In this document: positions 16,793-25,467 of the stretch, piece after piece
How positions within the stretch are numbered: position 1 is the stretch's first letter
Layout of the letters: every line of letters begins with the position of its first letter
Assembly: GCA_003222155.1 (NCBI GenBank)
Contig: QHUU01000038.1
Span: 1 to 48,615, forward strand
From: Gemmatimonadota bacterium
GTDB lineage: Bacteria; Gemmatimonadota; Gemmatimonadetes; Gemmatimonadales; GWC2-71-9
Direction: 5' to 3'
DNA length: 48,615 bases
The notes under the pieces: model-generated
Told to the model about the DNA's origin: nothing
Database searches by the model: none
Seen by the model: the letters and a program-made list of their open reading frames with translations, nothing else
Translations under genes and position numbers: made by a program

Positions 16793-19195
16793 GCCGGGCG
16801 GGGCCCGCGTGATCCGCCACTTGACCCGTCCCCCGAGCGGATCGCGCAGCAGCGTGTAGCCCGTCGCGGTCGGACGCAGTTCGAGCGTGTACAGCTCGCC
16901 AGTGGGGAGCGCGAAGCGGCCCGTTGTCGAGCCGCTGTCCGTGCTGAAGACACGGAGCTCCACGTCGCTCCAGTCGATCGCCGCCGTATGCTGCGCGACG
17001 GCGACGTGCGGTATCACCGCGTGGTTCCGTGCCAGGACCACGATCGGGATCGGCCCGGCCGGGATATCGTGCCACACGGCACCGGAATAGACGCGGCCGG
17101 TCTGATAATCGATCCAGCTGCCGGGCGGGAGGTACACGTTGCGGTGGTCCGCCTCCTCGAACAGAGGCGCCACGAGCAGGTCCGAGCCGAACAGGTATTC
17201 GTCCTCGATCAGCCAGGACGTGGGATCGTCCGGGTACTCGAAGAACAGGGTGCGCAGCATGGGATACCCGTTCGCCGCGGACGCCTTGGCCTGCGCGTAG
17301 ATGTAGGGCATCAGCCGGTACTTCATTTCGACCGCTCGGCGGAAGTCCTGCACGAACGCCGAGTCGTATTCCCAGGGCTCGCGCGGGGGCGCGCCGTGCG
17401 TGCGCGTGTGTGAGGTGAGCGCGCCGAATGGGAGCCAGCGGCGGTACAGCGCGCGCGGCGCCCGGTTGACGAAGCCGCCCACATCGTGGCTCCAGAAGGT
17501 GAAGCCCGACAGCCCGAATGACAGTCCGCCCCGCAGCGTCGCGGCCATCGCCGAGTTGGTGTTCTCGGCGTCGCCGCCCCAGTGCAGCGGGTAACGCTGG
17601 CTACCGGCCCACGCGCTCCGCCCCCAGATGATGCCGTCTCCGGTCGCGCGCTTGGTGATCTCCCACGCGGCCTTGTTGTAGCGGACCGGGTAGAGGTTGT
17701 GCTCGTACCAGCCGGTGCGCCCCGAGGCGTACACGCCCGTGAGCGGCGCGCCCTCGCCGAAGTCCGCCTTGATGACGCCGACCCCCAGGTCCAGCAGGCT
17801 CTTGAGCTTGCCCTGGTACCAGCGCACCGCGTCCGCGTTCGAGAAGTCGAGCGTGGCGTCCTCGGGCGCGATGCGGCCCCCCTCGTTCCGGACGCCGTAG
17901 CCGCCCTCCAGCAGCTCGGTCCAGATCCTGTTCTTACGCGTGAAGTAGGGGTACTGCCACAGGCTGATGTGAAAGCCCAAATGCCCGAGGTCCGCGATCA
18001 TGGCGCGCGGGTTCGCGAAGCGGGTGGTGGAGAATTCGTAGTCGCTCCGCCAGTCGGTCTCGAACCAGCCGGTGTCGAGGTGGATCACGTCGCTCGGGAT
18101 GAGATAGCGACGCAACTTCGCCGCCACGTCCCGGACCTCCGCCTCAGCCTTGTAGGTGATCCGGCTCATCCACAGTCCGAAGGACCAGAGCGGCGGGACC
18201 GGGCTGCGCCCCGTGAGCGCCGTGTACTCGCCCAGCACGTCCTTCGGCTGCCCCAGGAAGACGAAAAGGTCCATCACCTCGTCGCCCGTGTAGATGACGG
18301 TGTGCTGATCAAAATCATGGCCGAAATCGAACGTGACGGGCGCGCTGGTGTGCACGAACATGCCGTAGCCGTTGCTGCTCAAGAAGAAGGGGACCGCCTT
18401 GTACTGGCGGTAGTTCTGCACGCCTTGCCCGTCGCGCAAGTACATGACCATCTTCTGGCCGCGCTTGTTCAAGCGCGTGAACGACTCGCCGGTCCCGAAG
18501 ATCTTCTCATCGTACTTGAGCTCGAACGTGGCGGCCGTGCTGCGGCCCAGGTCCCGCGCGCGCCGGATGAACGAGAACGGCGCGTACGGTTGGAACGAGG
18601 CGGGGTCGCCGAGCGTCTGCGTGCGGGTCAGCAACTTTCCCGCGGCGTCGTAGAACTCGATGTGCCACGGGTTCTTGATGAGCCGCAGCTCGCCGTAGGC
18701 GCTCGTGTAGCGGACGATGCTGTCGCCGCTCTGCACCTTCCACGACCGGTCGATGCGCACGGGGCCGGCCAGCATGAGGGAATCGGCGTCCTGGCGCGCG
18801 GCGGGCGGCAGGTCCCGCGTGAAGCAGCGCAGCCGCACCGTTCGCGGGCTGACGAACGTGATTTCGAAGGGGAGCGCCGGGTCGCGATCGTACTCGGTCC
18901 CGGGAAACTCGTTCAGGCCGGCGCGCGCCAGCGCCATGTCCATCTTATTGAACGAGTAGCTGGGCTGGCGCAGGTAGCGATCCCAGCGGAGCACGCCCAC
19001 GCCGGTGGCCGGATCGAACTGGGTGACGCGGCTGCCTACGTAATGGATCTGATCCGGCTGCTCGAACTCCTCGCTCACGTCCACCAGGTCGCCCAGGATC
19101 CGCGGCTGCGGCTGGGCGTGCGGCTCTGTCTGCGCGGCCGCCGGCGTGGACCAGGCGAGCAGCAGCACGATGCAGGCGACCAAGCACGGCTTCAC
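16787..19195 (-). CDS. GH31 alpha-xylosidase-like glycosidase
   Basis: An 802-residue secreted enzyme: the signal peptide (about 1-22) ends STPAAAQ. The N-terminal beta-sandwich (about 50-340) is followed by the GH31 barrel, with DLGVGVIKADFGEG holding the expected nucleophile Asp478 and YPLHWGGDAENT holding the expected acid/base Asp542. KADFGE matches the KTDFGE type of alpha-xylosidases such as YicI rather than the DMNE type of alpha-glucosidases. It should release xylose from xyloglucan-type oligosaccharides. This fits its position 36 bases after xylulokinase, in a xylA-xylB-GH31 unit. The GTG at 19195 is preferred over a GTG at 19222 because AGGGGA lies seven bases upstream and the signal peptide then starts with MKPCL. 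It ends convergently on the gene at 14993-16792. Confidence 0.93.
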   Translation of the reverse strand: MKPCLVACIVLLLAWSTPAAAQTEPHAQPQPRILGDLVDVSEEFEQPDQIHYVGSRVTQFDPATGVGVLRWDRYLRQPSYSFNKMDMALARAGLNEFPGTEYDRDPALPFEITFVSPRTVRLRCFTRDLPPAARQDADSLMLAGPVRIDRSWKVQSGDSIVRYTSAYGELRLIKNPWHIEFYDAAGKLLTRTQTLGDPASFQPYAPFSFIRRARDLGRSTAATFELKYDEKIFGTGESFTRLNKRGQKMVMYLRDGQGVQNYRQYKAVPFFLSSNGYGMFVHTSAPVTFDFGHDFDQHTVIYTGDEVMDLFVFLGQPKDVLGEYTALTGRSPVPPLWSFGLWMSRITYKAEAEVRDVAAKLRRYLIPSDVIHLDTGWFETDWRSDYEFSTTRFANPRAMIADLGHLGFHISLWQYPYFTRKNRIWTELLEGGYGVRNEGGRIAPEDATLDFSNADAVRWYQGKLKSLLDLGVGVIKADFGEGAPLTGVYASGRTGWYEHNLYPVRYNKAAWEITKRATGDGIIWGRSAWAGSQRYPLHWGGDAENTNSAMAATLRGGLSFGLSGFTFWSHDVGGFVNRAPRALYRRWLPFGALTSHTRTHGAPPREPWEYDSAFVQDFRRAVEMKYRLMPYIYAQAKASAANGYPMLRTLFFEYPDDPTSWLIEDEYLFGSDLLVAPLFEEADHRNVYLPPGSWIDYQTGRVYSGAVWHDIPAGPIPIVVLARNHAVIPHVAVAQHTAAIDWSDVELRVFSTDSGSTTGRFALPTGELYTLELRPTATGYTLLRDPLGGRVKWRITRAPPGS

Positions 19196-19231
19196 GATCG
19201 AATCCCCTGTGGTGGCAGCCACGGGCAGGGC

Positions 19232-20728
19232 CTATGAACGGGCCGGCAGAGCCGCGGCATAGCAGGCGCGGAAGCGCTCGTAGACGCGCTGGTACGTGCG
19301 ATGCGCCTCGGGGGTGGCCTCCGTCAGCGGCGCCCGGGTCAGCGTGCACTGCACCGCCGCCTTGAGATCCGGAAACACGCCGACGCCCACGGCGGCGAGC
19401 AGCGCCGCGCCGTAGGCCGGTCCCTCTTCCCGGTTGACCGTAGTCACCGGCAGCCCGAAGACGTCCGCCTGCAGCCGGCGAATGAACGCGCTGCGGGCCC
19501 CGCCCCCCGTCAAAAGCAGGCAGCTCGGGGCCAAGCCCAGCTCCTGGAGGACCGCCAGGCAATCACGCAGCGCGAAGCACACGCCTTCGAGCACCGCCCG
19601 CGTCATGTGGGCGCGCGAGTGAGCGAGGCTCAGGCCGACGAAGGCGGCGCGCAGCGAGGCGTCGCGGTGGGGCGTGCGCTCGCCCTGGAGATAGGGGAGG
19701 AACGTCACCCCCTCGGCGCCCGGGGGCACGCCAGCCGCCTCTTCGACCAGACGCGCGTCGCGCTGATCGGTGTCGGGGAGCTCACGCGCGACCTGATCGC
19801 GGTACCAGGCGAAGGCACCTCCCGCCGACAGCACGACGCCCATTACGTACCAGACGCCGGGCGCCACGTGGCAGAAGGTGTGCGCCCGCAATCCTGGGTC
19901 GACGCGCGGCTCCGCCGTCGGAGCGAGCACGGTCCCCGACGTGCCCCAGCTCGAAACCGCATCCCCGGGCGAGATGGCACCGACGCCCGCGGCACCGCAC
20001 GCGTTGTCGGCTCCGCCACCCACCACCGGCGTGCCCGGAGCCAGGCCCGTGAGCGCCCCCGCCTGCTCGGTGACACGACCGAGGACTGCCGCCGATCCCC
20101 CGACGTCGGGTAACAACGATCGCGGCAGCTCGACCGCATCGAGCATTTCACGACTCCAACGCAGGCCGCCCGGGTCGAACATGAGGGTGCCGGACGCATC
20201 GGACGGCTCGGACGCCACCACGCCCGTGAGCCGGAGCCGAACGAAATCCTTGGCGAGGAGCACGGTCGCGAGGCGGGCGAAGGCTGCGGGCTCGTGATTG
20301 CGCAGCCACAGCACCTTGGGGAGGGTGAACCCTTCCAGCGCGGGATTGCACACCCACTCGCGCAGGTGAGGCTCGCCGCCTGCTCGCTCGACGATCTCGC
20401 GGCATTCGGCCGTGGTTCTCCCATCGCACCACAACAGCGCGGGGCGGATCACGGCGCCGCTCTTGTCGAGAAATACCGAAGAGTGCATCTGACCCGAGAT
20501 CCCGACCGCGGCGACCCGCGCGCCCGCGCGCTGCTCGAGCACGCGCCGGATGGCCGTGCCGCTCGCCTGCCACCATGCCTCCGGATCTTGCTCCGCCCAG
20601 CCGGGTCGTGGCGTGTCGAGCGAAAGCGGAACGGTGGCGGCGGCCGCGACGGCCCCCGCGGGACTCACGAGAATGGCCTTCACGCCGCTCGTACCCACGT
20701 CCAGCCCGAGGAACAGCGAGTCGCCCAT
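19232..20728 (-). CDS. xylB: Xylulokinase
   Basis: A 498-residue cytoplasmic FGGY-family kinase that phosphorylates D-xylulose to xylulose 5-phosphate, feeding the pentose phosphate pathway. Visible motifs are the N-terminal phosphate loop LFLGLDVGTSGVKAILV (about 5-21), GISGQMHSSVFLD, GGGADNACGAAGVGAISPGD and the C-terminal FGGY signature region LLLTGGGARSAFIRRL. Length is normal for XylB (about 490). The ATG at 20728 follows the xylA stop with one base between, so the two are translated from one message. An upstream extension to 20785 would overlap xylA and lacks similarity. The neighbouring isomerase makes xylulokinase far more likely than glycerol, gluconate or ribulose kinase. Confidence 0.95.
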   Translation of the reverse strand: MGDSLFLGLDVGTSGVKAILVSPAGAVAAAATVPLSLDTPRPGWAEQDPEAWWQASGTAIRRVLEQRAGARVAAVGISGQMHSSVFLDKSGAVIRPALLWCDGRTTAECREIVERAGGEPHLREWVCNPALEGFTLPKVLWLRNHEPAAFARLATVLLAKDFVRLRLTGVVASEPSDASGTLMFDPGGLRWSREMLDAVELPRSLLPDVGGSAAVLGRVTEQAGALTGLAPGTPVVGGGADNACGAAGVGAISPGDAVSSWGTSGTVLAPTAEPRVDPGLRAHTFCHVAPGVWYVMGVVLSAGGAFAWYRDQVARELPDTDQRDARLVEEAAGVPPGAEGVTFLPYLQGERTPHRDASLRAAFVGLSLAHSRAHMTRAVLEGVCFALRDCLAVLQELGLAPSCLLLTGGGARSAFIRRLQADVFGLPVTTVNREEGPAYGAALLAAVGVGVFPDLKAAVQCTLTRAPLTEATPEAHRTYQRVYERFRACYAAALPARS

Positions 20729-20729
20729 T

Positions 20730-21911
20730 TTACCGTACACCGAGCAGCAGCTCCATCGTGAGCTGGTCGAGCCGCTCGTAAGCAAAGCCCTGGGTGCGCA
20801 GCGCGTTCAGGTCGAACGCCTCGGCCTTGAGCGCGCGCGCAGTTTCGGGGCTGAACTGCACACGCCCCGCGGCGCTACCTCCGCGGTCGCGCAGCTCTCC
20901 CAACAGCTGCTGGATCTCGGCGTCATGGTTGAAGCGCTCCACCTTCTCCTTCAGAATGAGATAGGTGCGCATGCTCCCGGCGGCGAAGGCCCAGACCCCG
21001 TCTGCATCCTCCGTGCGATAGGCGTGGCTGTCGAAATGCCGCATCCCGGGCCAGCGTGCGTCCTCGAGCAGCTTCACGAGGAAGAACGCCGCCTTGGGAT
21101 CGTCGCTTCCGAACCGCAGGTCCTGATCGAAACGCCCCGGCTGCTGCCCGTTGAGATCGATGTGGAAGAGCTTGCCCGCTTCCAGCGCCTGGGCCACGGC
21201 GTGGGAGAAATCGAGGCCGGCCATCCGCTCGTGCGCGACCTCCGGATTCACACCGACCATGTCGGGGTGATCGAGCCTATAGATGAAGGCCAGCATGTGG
21301 CCGGTGGTCGGGAGAAAGATGTCGCCGCGCGGCTCGTTGGGCTTTGCCTCGAGGGCGAACCGCAAGTCGTAGCGCTGCGACCGCACGTACTCGCACAAGA
21401 AGTTGATAGCGTCGCGGTACCAGCCGAGCGCCGCGCGCGGATCCTTGGCGGCGTTGGTCTCCACTCCTTCTCTCCCGCCCCAGCACACGTACGTCGTGGC
21501 CCCCAGCTCCACCGCCAGGTCGATGGCGGCCATGGTCTTCTGCAGGGCGTACGCCCGCACCCGCGCGTCGTTGCTCGTGAACGCGCCGTCGCGGAACGCG
21601 GGGTCGGAGAAGAGGTTGGTGGTGGCCATCGGCACCCGCATCCCGGTGTCGGCGAGCGCCTGCTTGAACTCGCGCACGATGCGATCGCGCTCCGCGGCGC
21701 TCGCATCCCGCGGCACGAGGTCATTGTCGTGCAGGTTGACGCCGTAGGCGCCGAGCGGCGCCAGCTTGCGAACGATGTGAACGGGGGACAGCGCCGGCCG
21801 CACGGGGTCCCCGAACGGGTCCCGGCCCGGGTTGCCGACCGTCCAGAGTCCGAAGGTGAAATGGTGCTCCGGGCGGGGCGTGTAGGCGTCCTGCGTGGCT
21901 CTCGGACTCAT
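20730..21911 (-). CDS. xylA: Xylose isomerase
   Basis: A 393-residue cytoplasmic enzyme converting D-xylose to D-xylulose with two divalent metal ions. Conserved features: [19 protein letters not shown] near the N-terminus, [15 protein letters not shown] with the catalytic His and Asp, [24 protein letters not shown] (metal Glu, substrate-binding Lys), [20 protein letters not shown] and [20 protein letters not shown] (metal His and Asp). Length and signatures match the short class I, actinobacterial-type isomerases (about 390 residues). The gene starts 46 bases from the divergent galT, so both promoters lie in a very short shared region. It is followed by xylB and a GH31 alpha-xylosidase, giving a self-contained xylose route. 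Confidence 0.97.
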   Translation of the reverse strand: MSPRATQDAYTPRPEHHFTFGLWTVGNPGRDPFGDPVRPALSPVHIVRKLAPLGAYGVNLHDNDLVPRDASAAERDRIVREFKQALADTGMRVPMATTNLFSDPAFRDGAFTSNDARVRAYALQKTMAAIDLAVELGATTYVCWGGREGVETNAAKDPRAALGWYRDAINFLCEYVRSQRYDLRFALEAKPNEPRGDIFLPTTGHMLAFIYRLDHPDMVGVNPEVAHERMAGLDFSHAVAQALEAGKLFHIDLNGQQPGRFDQDLRFGSDDPKAAFFLVKLLEDARWPGMRHFDSHAYRTEDADGVWAFAAGSMRTYLILKEKVERFNHDAEIQQLLGELRDRGGSAAGRVQFSPETARALKAEAFDLNALRTQGFAYERLDQLTMELLLGVR

Positions 21912-21935
21912 GTGGTGGGTTCCCCAAATGGCCGG

Positions 21936-21952
21936 TTAGATTGCCGCTCTAA
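21936..21952. promoter_or_regulatory. TTAGA/TCTAA inverted repeat in the 46-base xylA-galT divergent promoter
   Basis: TTAGA and TCTAA flank seven bases at the galT end of the only non-coding DNA between the divergent xylA (starts 21911) and galT (starts 21958). It is the most AT-rich part of the spacer and is near-symmetrical, so it could supply -10-like sequence in either direction or bind a regulator. With only 46 bases, at least one transcript must have a very short or no leader. Function is inferred from position only. Confidence 0.35.
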
Positions 21953-21957
21953 CGGGC

Positions 21958-22986
21958 ATGGTCTGGGAACAGCGTTGGCATCCGCTGCGGCGCGAGTGGG
22001 TCGTCGTGTCGTCCCACCGCAACGAGCGACCCTGGCAGGGCGAGCGCGTGGACGACACCGCGCGCGCGCTGCCGCCCTACGTCCCGGATTGCTATCTGTG
22101 TCCCGGCAACGTGCGCAGCTCGGGGCAGCGGAACGACCGCTACACCGGCGTCTTCGTGTTCGACAACGACCATCCGTGCGTCGGCCCCGGGGCGCCCACG
22201 GAGCTCACCGCGCCACGGGGAATCTATCGGAACCGGCCCGCCAGCGGATGTGCCCGAGTGGTATGCTTCACGCCGCGCCACGATCTCACCCTCGCCCAGC
22301 TGCCGGCGGCGGAGATGGTGAATCTGCTCGAGGTGCTGCAGGCACAATATCGGGACCTCGGCTCGCGCGACGACGTCCGGCACGTGCTCGTGTTCGAGAA
22401 CAAGGGCGAGGTGGTCGGCGTGAGCAACCCCCATCCGCACTGCCAGATCTACGCCACGAACTTCGTGTTCAAGACCATCGAGCTCGAGGCCGAGGCGCAA
22501 GCGGCGCACCTGGCGGAGCACGGCCGACCGCTGTTCCAGGACATCCTGGCCGCCGAGGAGGCGGACGGTCGACGGCTGTTGGTCCGCCGCGACCAGGCGC
22601 TCTCCTTCATCCCCTACTTCGCCCGCTACCCGTACGAGACGCTCGTGGCGCCTCGGGCCACGCACCCCAGCCTGGCTCGCCTCTCGGCGTCCGAGCTCGG
22701 GGACTTCGCGGCCGTGCTGCGCGAGACGCTGATTCGCCTCGACAACCTGTGGCGCCTGTCGTTCCCGTACGTGATGGTGCTGCACCAGGCGCCGACGGAC
22801 GGGTCGCCGCACCCGGGGTTCCACTTCCACATTCAGATCCATCCGCCGCTGCGCAAGCCGGGCCTGCTCAAGTACCTCGCCGGTCCGGAGATCGGCGGCG
22901 GCAACTTCTTGAACGACACGGCCCCCGAGCAAAAGGCGGCCGAGCTGCAGGCGGTCGCGAGCGTGCACTACACGCAGGGCGGCTGA
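21958..22986 (+). CDS. galT: Galactose-1-phosphate uridylyltransferase
   Basis: A 342-residue Leloir enzyme exchanging UMP between UDP-glucose and galactose 1-phosphate. The HIT-like active site is [11 protein letters not shown], with the expected nucleophile His161 in His-Pro-His-Cys-Gln. Other family features are [20 protein letters not shown] near the N-terminus, [11 protein letters not shown] with a Cys pair that can help bind zinc, FENKGEVVG just before the active site, and the C-terminal [16 protein letters not shown]. Length is typical (about 340-350). It starts a tight plus-strand unit with an IMPase-like gene (one base after the stop) and a GHMP kinase. In plants, L-arabinose 1-phosphate is uridylylated by a broad pyrophosphorylase; whether this GalT could serve such a substrate is speculation prompted by the kinase. 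Confidence 0.95.
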   Translation: MVWEQRWHPLRREWVVVSSHRNERPWQGERVDDTARALPPYVPDCYLCPGNVRSSGQRNDRYTGVFVFDNDHPCVGPGAPTELTAPRGIYRNRPASGCARVVCFTPRHDLTLAQLPAAEMVNLLEVLQAQYRDLGSRDDVRHVLVFENKGEVVGVSNPHPHCQIYATNFVFKTIELEAEAQAAHLAEHGRPLFQDILAAEEADGRRLLVRRDQALSFIPYFARYPYETLVAPRATHPSLARLSASELGDFAAVLRETLIRLDNLWRLSFPYVMVLHQAPTDGSPHPGFHFHIQIHPPLRKPGLLKYLAGPEIGGGNFLNDTAPEQKAAELQAVASVHYTQGG

Positions 22987-22987
22987 G

Positions 22988-24007
22988 GTGGCGGACGTCG
23001 AGCGCCTGCTGGAGCCCATCCTCGCGCTGCACGAGCGCCTCCGGGACGCGGTGGTCGAGGCGTGCACCCGGCAGGGGTCGGAGCTGCTTGCCGCCGTGGC
23101 TTCCGACACGGGAGGAGGAGGGGGGGGCGACACGATTTACGCTATCGACCGCGTGGGCGAGGACACCCTGGTGGAGGGCCTTGCGGAGCTCGCCCGCGAG
23201 GAGCCGCTGTGCGTCGTGGCCGAGGGACTCCCGGGCGACGTCCTCGTCCTACCCCAAGGAGCGCGGGAGCGGGATTGCCGCTGGCGCCTGCTGGTGGATC
23301 CGATCGACGGCACGCGTGGACTCATGTATCAGAAGCGCAGCGCCTGGATTCTCACCGGCATCGCGCCGAACCGCGGCGCCGAGACTCGCCTGCGTGACAT
23401 CGTCCTCGCGGTGCAGACGGAGATTCCGCTCGTCAAGCAGCATCTCTCGGACCAGTTGTGGGCGCTGCGCGGGCGGGGGATGGAGGCGCGGCGATGCAAT
23501 CGCCTCTCCGGCGCGCGGGAGCGTCTCACGCTCCAACCGTCGCGGGCGGACACCATCGCGCACGGCTTCGCGACGGTCGTGCGATTCTTCCCGGGAGCCC
23601 GGGACACGCTCGCTGCCATCGACGACGAAGTCGTGCAGGCGCTGGTGCAGCCGACCCCGGGGCGTGCCGCCTGCTTCGAAGACCAGTACGCGTCGACCGG
23701 CGGTGAGCTGTACGAGCTGATGGCCGGTCATGATCGTCTGATCGCCGACCTTCGCCCCCTGGTGCAGTCAGTCCGCGCGACCCAGGGGCTGCCTCCGGGA
23801 CTGTGTTGCCACCCCTACGATCTCTGTACGGCGCTCATCGCGGAGGAGTCAGGCGTGGTGCTGCGCGATCCGAGCGGAGCGCCGGTCGACGCCCCCTTCG
23901 ACGTAGCTGCCGACGTGGCGTGGGTCGGGTATGCGAACGAGCGGCTGCGCACCCGGGTCGAGCCGATGCTGCAAGACGCGCTGCGGAGGCGCGGGTTGCT
24001 GCGGTGA
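22988..24007 (+). CDS. Inositol-monophosphatase/FBPase-superfamily phosphatase, divergent
   Basis: A 339-residue protein of the lithium-sensitive sugar-phosphatase superfamily. The metal-binding motif DPIDGTR is at Asp104-Arg110, preceded by WRLLV. The second metal motif is represented by CCHPYDLCTALIAEESG with Asp278 in the place of the usual WDxAA Asp. The first acidic motif, normally Gly-Glu-Glu, is only weakly matched by CVVAEGLPGD. A distinctive central segment, CFEDQYASTGGELYELMAG, resembles the GGxLYELxxG region seen in some family members. Substrate is unknown. Position between galT and a sugar-1-kinase gene, with a one-base gap on one side and a four-base overlap on the other, argues for a role on a sugar phosphate of that pathway, perhaps relieving phosphate build-up. 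A run of G at about 23113-23128 encodes a Gly-rich stretch. Confidence 0.8.
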   Translation: MADVERLLEPILALHERLRDAVVEACTRQGSELLAAVASDTGGGGGGDTIYAIDRVGEDTLVEGLAELAREEPLCVVAEGLPGDVLVLPQGARERDCRWRLLVDPIDGTRGLMYQKRSAWILTGIAPNRGAETRLRDIVLAVQTEIPLVKQHLSDQLWALRGRGMEARRCNRLSGARERLTLQPSRADTIAHGFATVVRFFPGARDTLAAIDDEVVQALVQPTPGRAACFEDQYASTGGELYELMAGHDRLIADLRPLVQSVRATQGLPPGLCCHPYDLCTALIAEESGVVLRDPSGAPVDAPFDVAADVAWVGYANERLRTRVEPMLQDALRRRGLLR

Positions 24008-25467
24008 TCCGGCTGCGTCGCCTCCCCGAGGTCCGTAGCGCGGGAGATCTGGTGTGGTTCGAGCCCGCCCTCGACCGCCTGCGCGCCTTGCGGCACGAAG
24101 CGGATCCGCACCTCCGGGAGTTCTTCGCAGGCGATGCGCCCGTCTACATCGCGCGGGCGCCCGGGCGACTCGATGTGATGGGCGGGATCGCGGACTACAG
24201 CGGCGCGCGCGTGCTCGAGCTGCCGCTCGAATGCTCGACGGCGGCGCTCTTGCAGCTACAGGATACGCCGCGCTGCGACATCGCGACGCGCCGCGCGGGA
24301 CGGTGGCATTTCTTCGGGGTCGAGCTGCCGGCCCGCGCGCCGGCGGAGCTCGCGGCTTGGTTCGCAGGACGGGACGCCGACCGATGGGCGAGTTATGTCG
24401 TGGGCATCGTGCAGCACTGTTTGTCATGCGCCGCTCGAACGGGGCGACGGATCCCCCCGGGCGTCCGCCTGCTCGTCGATTCGACCGTGCCGGAAGGGAG
24501 GGGCGTCGCGTCGTCCGCGGCGCTCGAGGTCGCCGCCGGAGCGGCCGTCGCCGCCGGGTGCGGCAGCCCGATGACTGCAACGGAGCTGGCGGCGGCTTGC
24601 CAGACAGTCGAGAACCACGTGGTCGGCGCGCCGTGCGGCATCATGGATCAGATGACCAGCGCCTGTGGTCAACGCGATCGGCTGCTGCGGCTGCGGTGCC
24701 AGCCGGGCACGATCGAGGGGTACGTCGCCATTCCCGACGGATACCGCTTCTACGGCATCGATTCCGGCATCAGCCACGCGGTCGCCGGAGCGGACTACGG
24801 CACGGTCCGTACGGCGGCGTTCATGGGCTACCGCATGATCGCCGCCGCCGCGGGGTTGCCGGCGGTGCGCGACGGCACCCGCGTGCGCATCGAGGATCCG
24901 CGCTGGGGTGGGTATCTCGCGAATCTGACGGGGCCGGAGTTCTCGGGGCTGAGCGGCCTGCTACCGGACGAGATGTCCGGGGCGGAGTTCCTGGAGCGCT
25001 ACGACGGGCTGACCGACACGGCCACCCGGGTCCGTCCCGAACGCCGCTACCCCGTGCGACGGGCCACGGAACACCCGGTCCGCGAGCAGGCGCGCGTGGA
25101 GCGGTTCGCCGAGCTGCTCGGCGCGCTGGCGGACGAGCCGCATGCGGCACTCGAGCTGGGGGCCCTCATGTCCGAATCCCACAAGAGCTACGGCGCTTGC
25201 GGGCTCGGGAGCGACGGGACCGATCGCCTGGTGGAGTTGGTGGCCGCCGCGGGTCCGGAGCAGGGACTGTTCGGCGCGAAGATCACCGGCGGGGGAAGCG
25301 GCGGCACCGTGGCGGTCTTGGGCACGAGCGGGGCGGAGGGGCTGGTGCGCGACGTGGCGGCGCGCTACCGAGCCGAGACCGGTCGCGACGCGGGCGTCTT
25401 CACGACCTCCGGGCCGGGAGCGGCGGAGACCGGAGTCTTGCTCATCGAAGCCCAACACGAACCGTAG
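24004..25467 (+). CDS. GHMP sugar kinase resembling plant L-arabinokinase (galactokinase superfamily)
   Basis: A 487-residue anomeric sugar kinase of the GHMP superfamily. All GHMP motifs are present: APGRLDVMGGIADYSG (about 52-67), the phosphate loop VPEGRGVASSAALEVA (from about 162), APCGIMDQMTSACG with the catalytic Asp, and ITGGGSGGTVAV (from about 427). The first motif is not the galactokinase signature GRxNLIGExTDY. It matches, from memory, the GRLDVMGGIADYSG form of Arabidopsis arabinokinase ARA1, as do YGIDSGISHAVAGADYGTVR, AAFMGYRMI and SYGACGLGSDGTDRLV. It therefore makes a sugar 1-phosphate, either from L-arabinose or, given galT upstream and galM nearby, from galactose. It starts at GTG overlapping the upstream stop (GTGA) and ends 26 bases inside the convergent GH2 gene. 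Confidence 0.88.
   Translation: MIRLRRLPEVRSAGDLVWFEPALDRLRALRHEADPHLREFFAGDAPVYIARAPGRLDVMGGIADYSGARVLELPLECSTAALLQLQDTPRCDIATRRAGRWHFFGVELPARAPAELAAWFAGRDADRWASYVVGIVQHCLSCAARTGRRIPPGVRLLVDSTVPEGRGVASSAALEVAAGAAVAAGCGSPMTATELAAACQTVENHVVGAPCGIMDQMTSACGQRDRLLRLRCQPGTIEGYVAIPDGYRFYGIDSGISHAVAGADYGTVRTAAFMGYRMIAAAAGLPAVRDGTRVRIEDPRWGGYLANLTGPEFSGLSGLLPDEMSGAEFLERYDGLTDTATRVRPERRYPVRRATEHPVREQARVERFAELLGALADEPHAALELGALMSESHKSYGACGLGSDGTDRLVELVAAAGPEQGLFGAKITGGGSGGTVAVLGTSGAEGLVRDVAARYRAETGRDAGVFTTSGPGAAETGVLLIEAQHEP

Noticed and set aside
24004-25467. Canonical galactokinase (galK)
   Set aside because: The diagnostic GRxNLIGExTDY motif is absent; motifs follow the arabinokinase type, so the symbol is withheld although galactose may still be the substrate.
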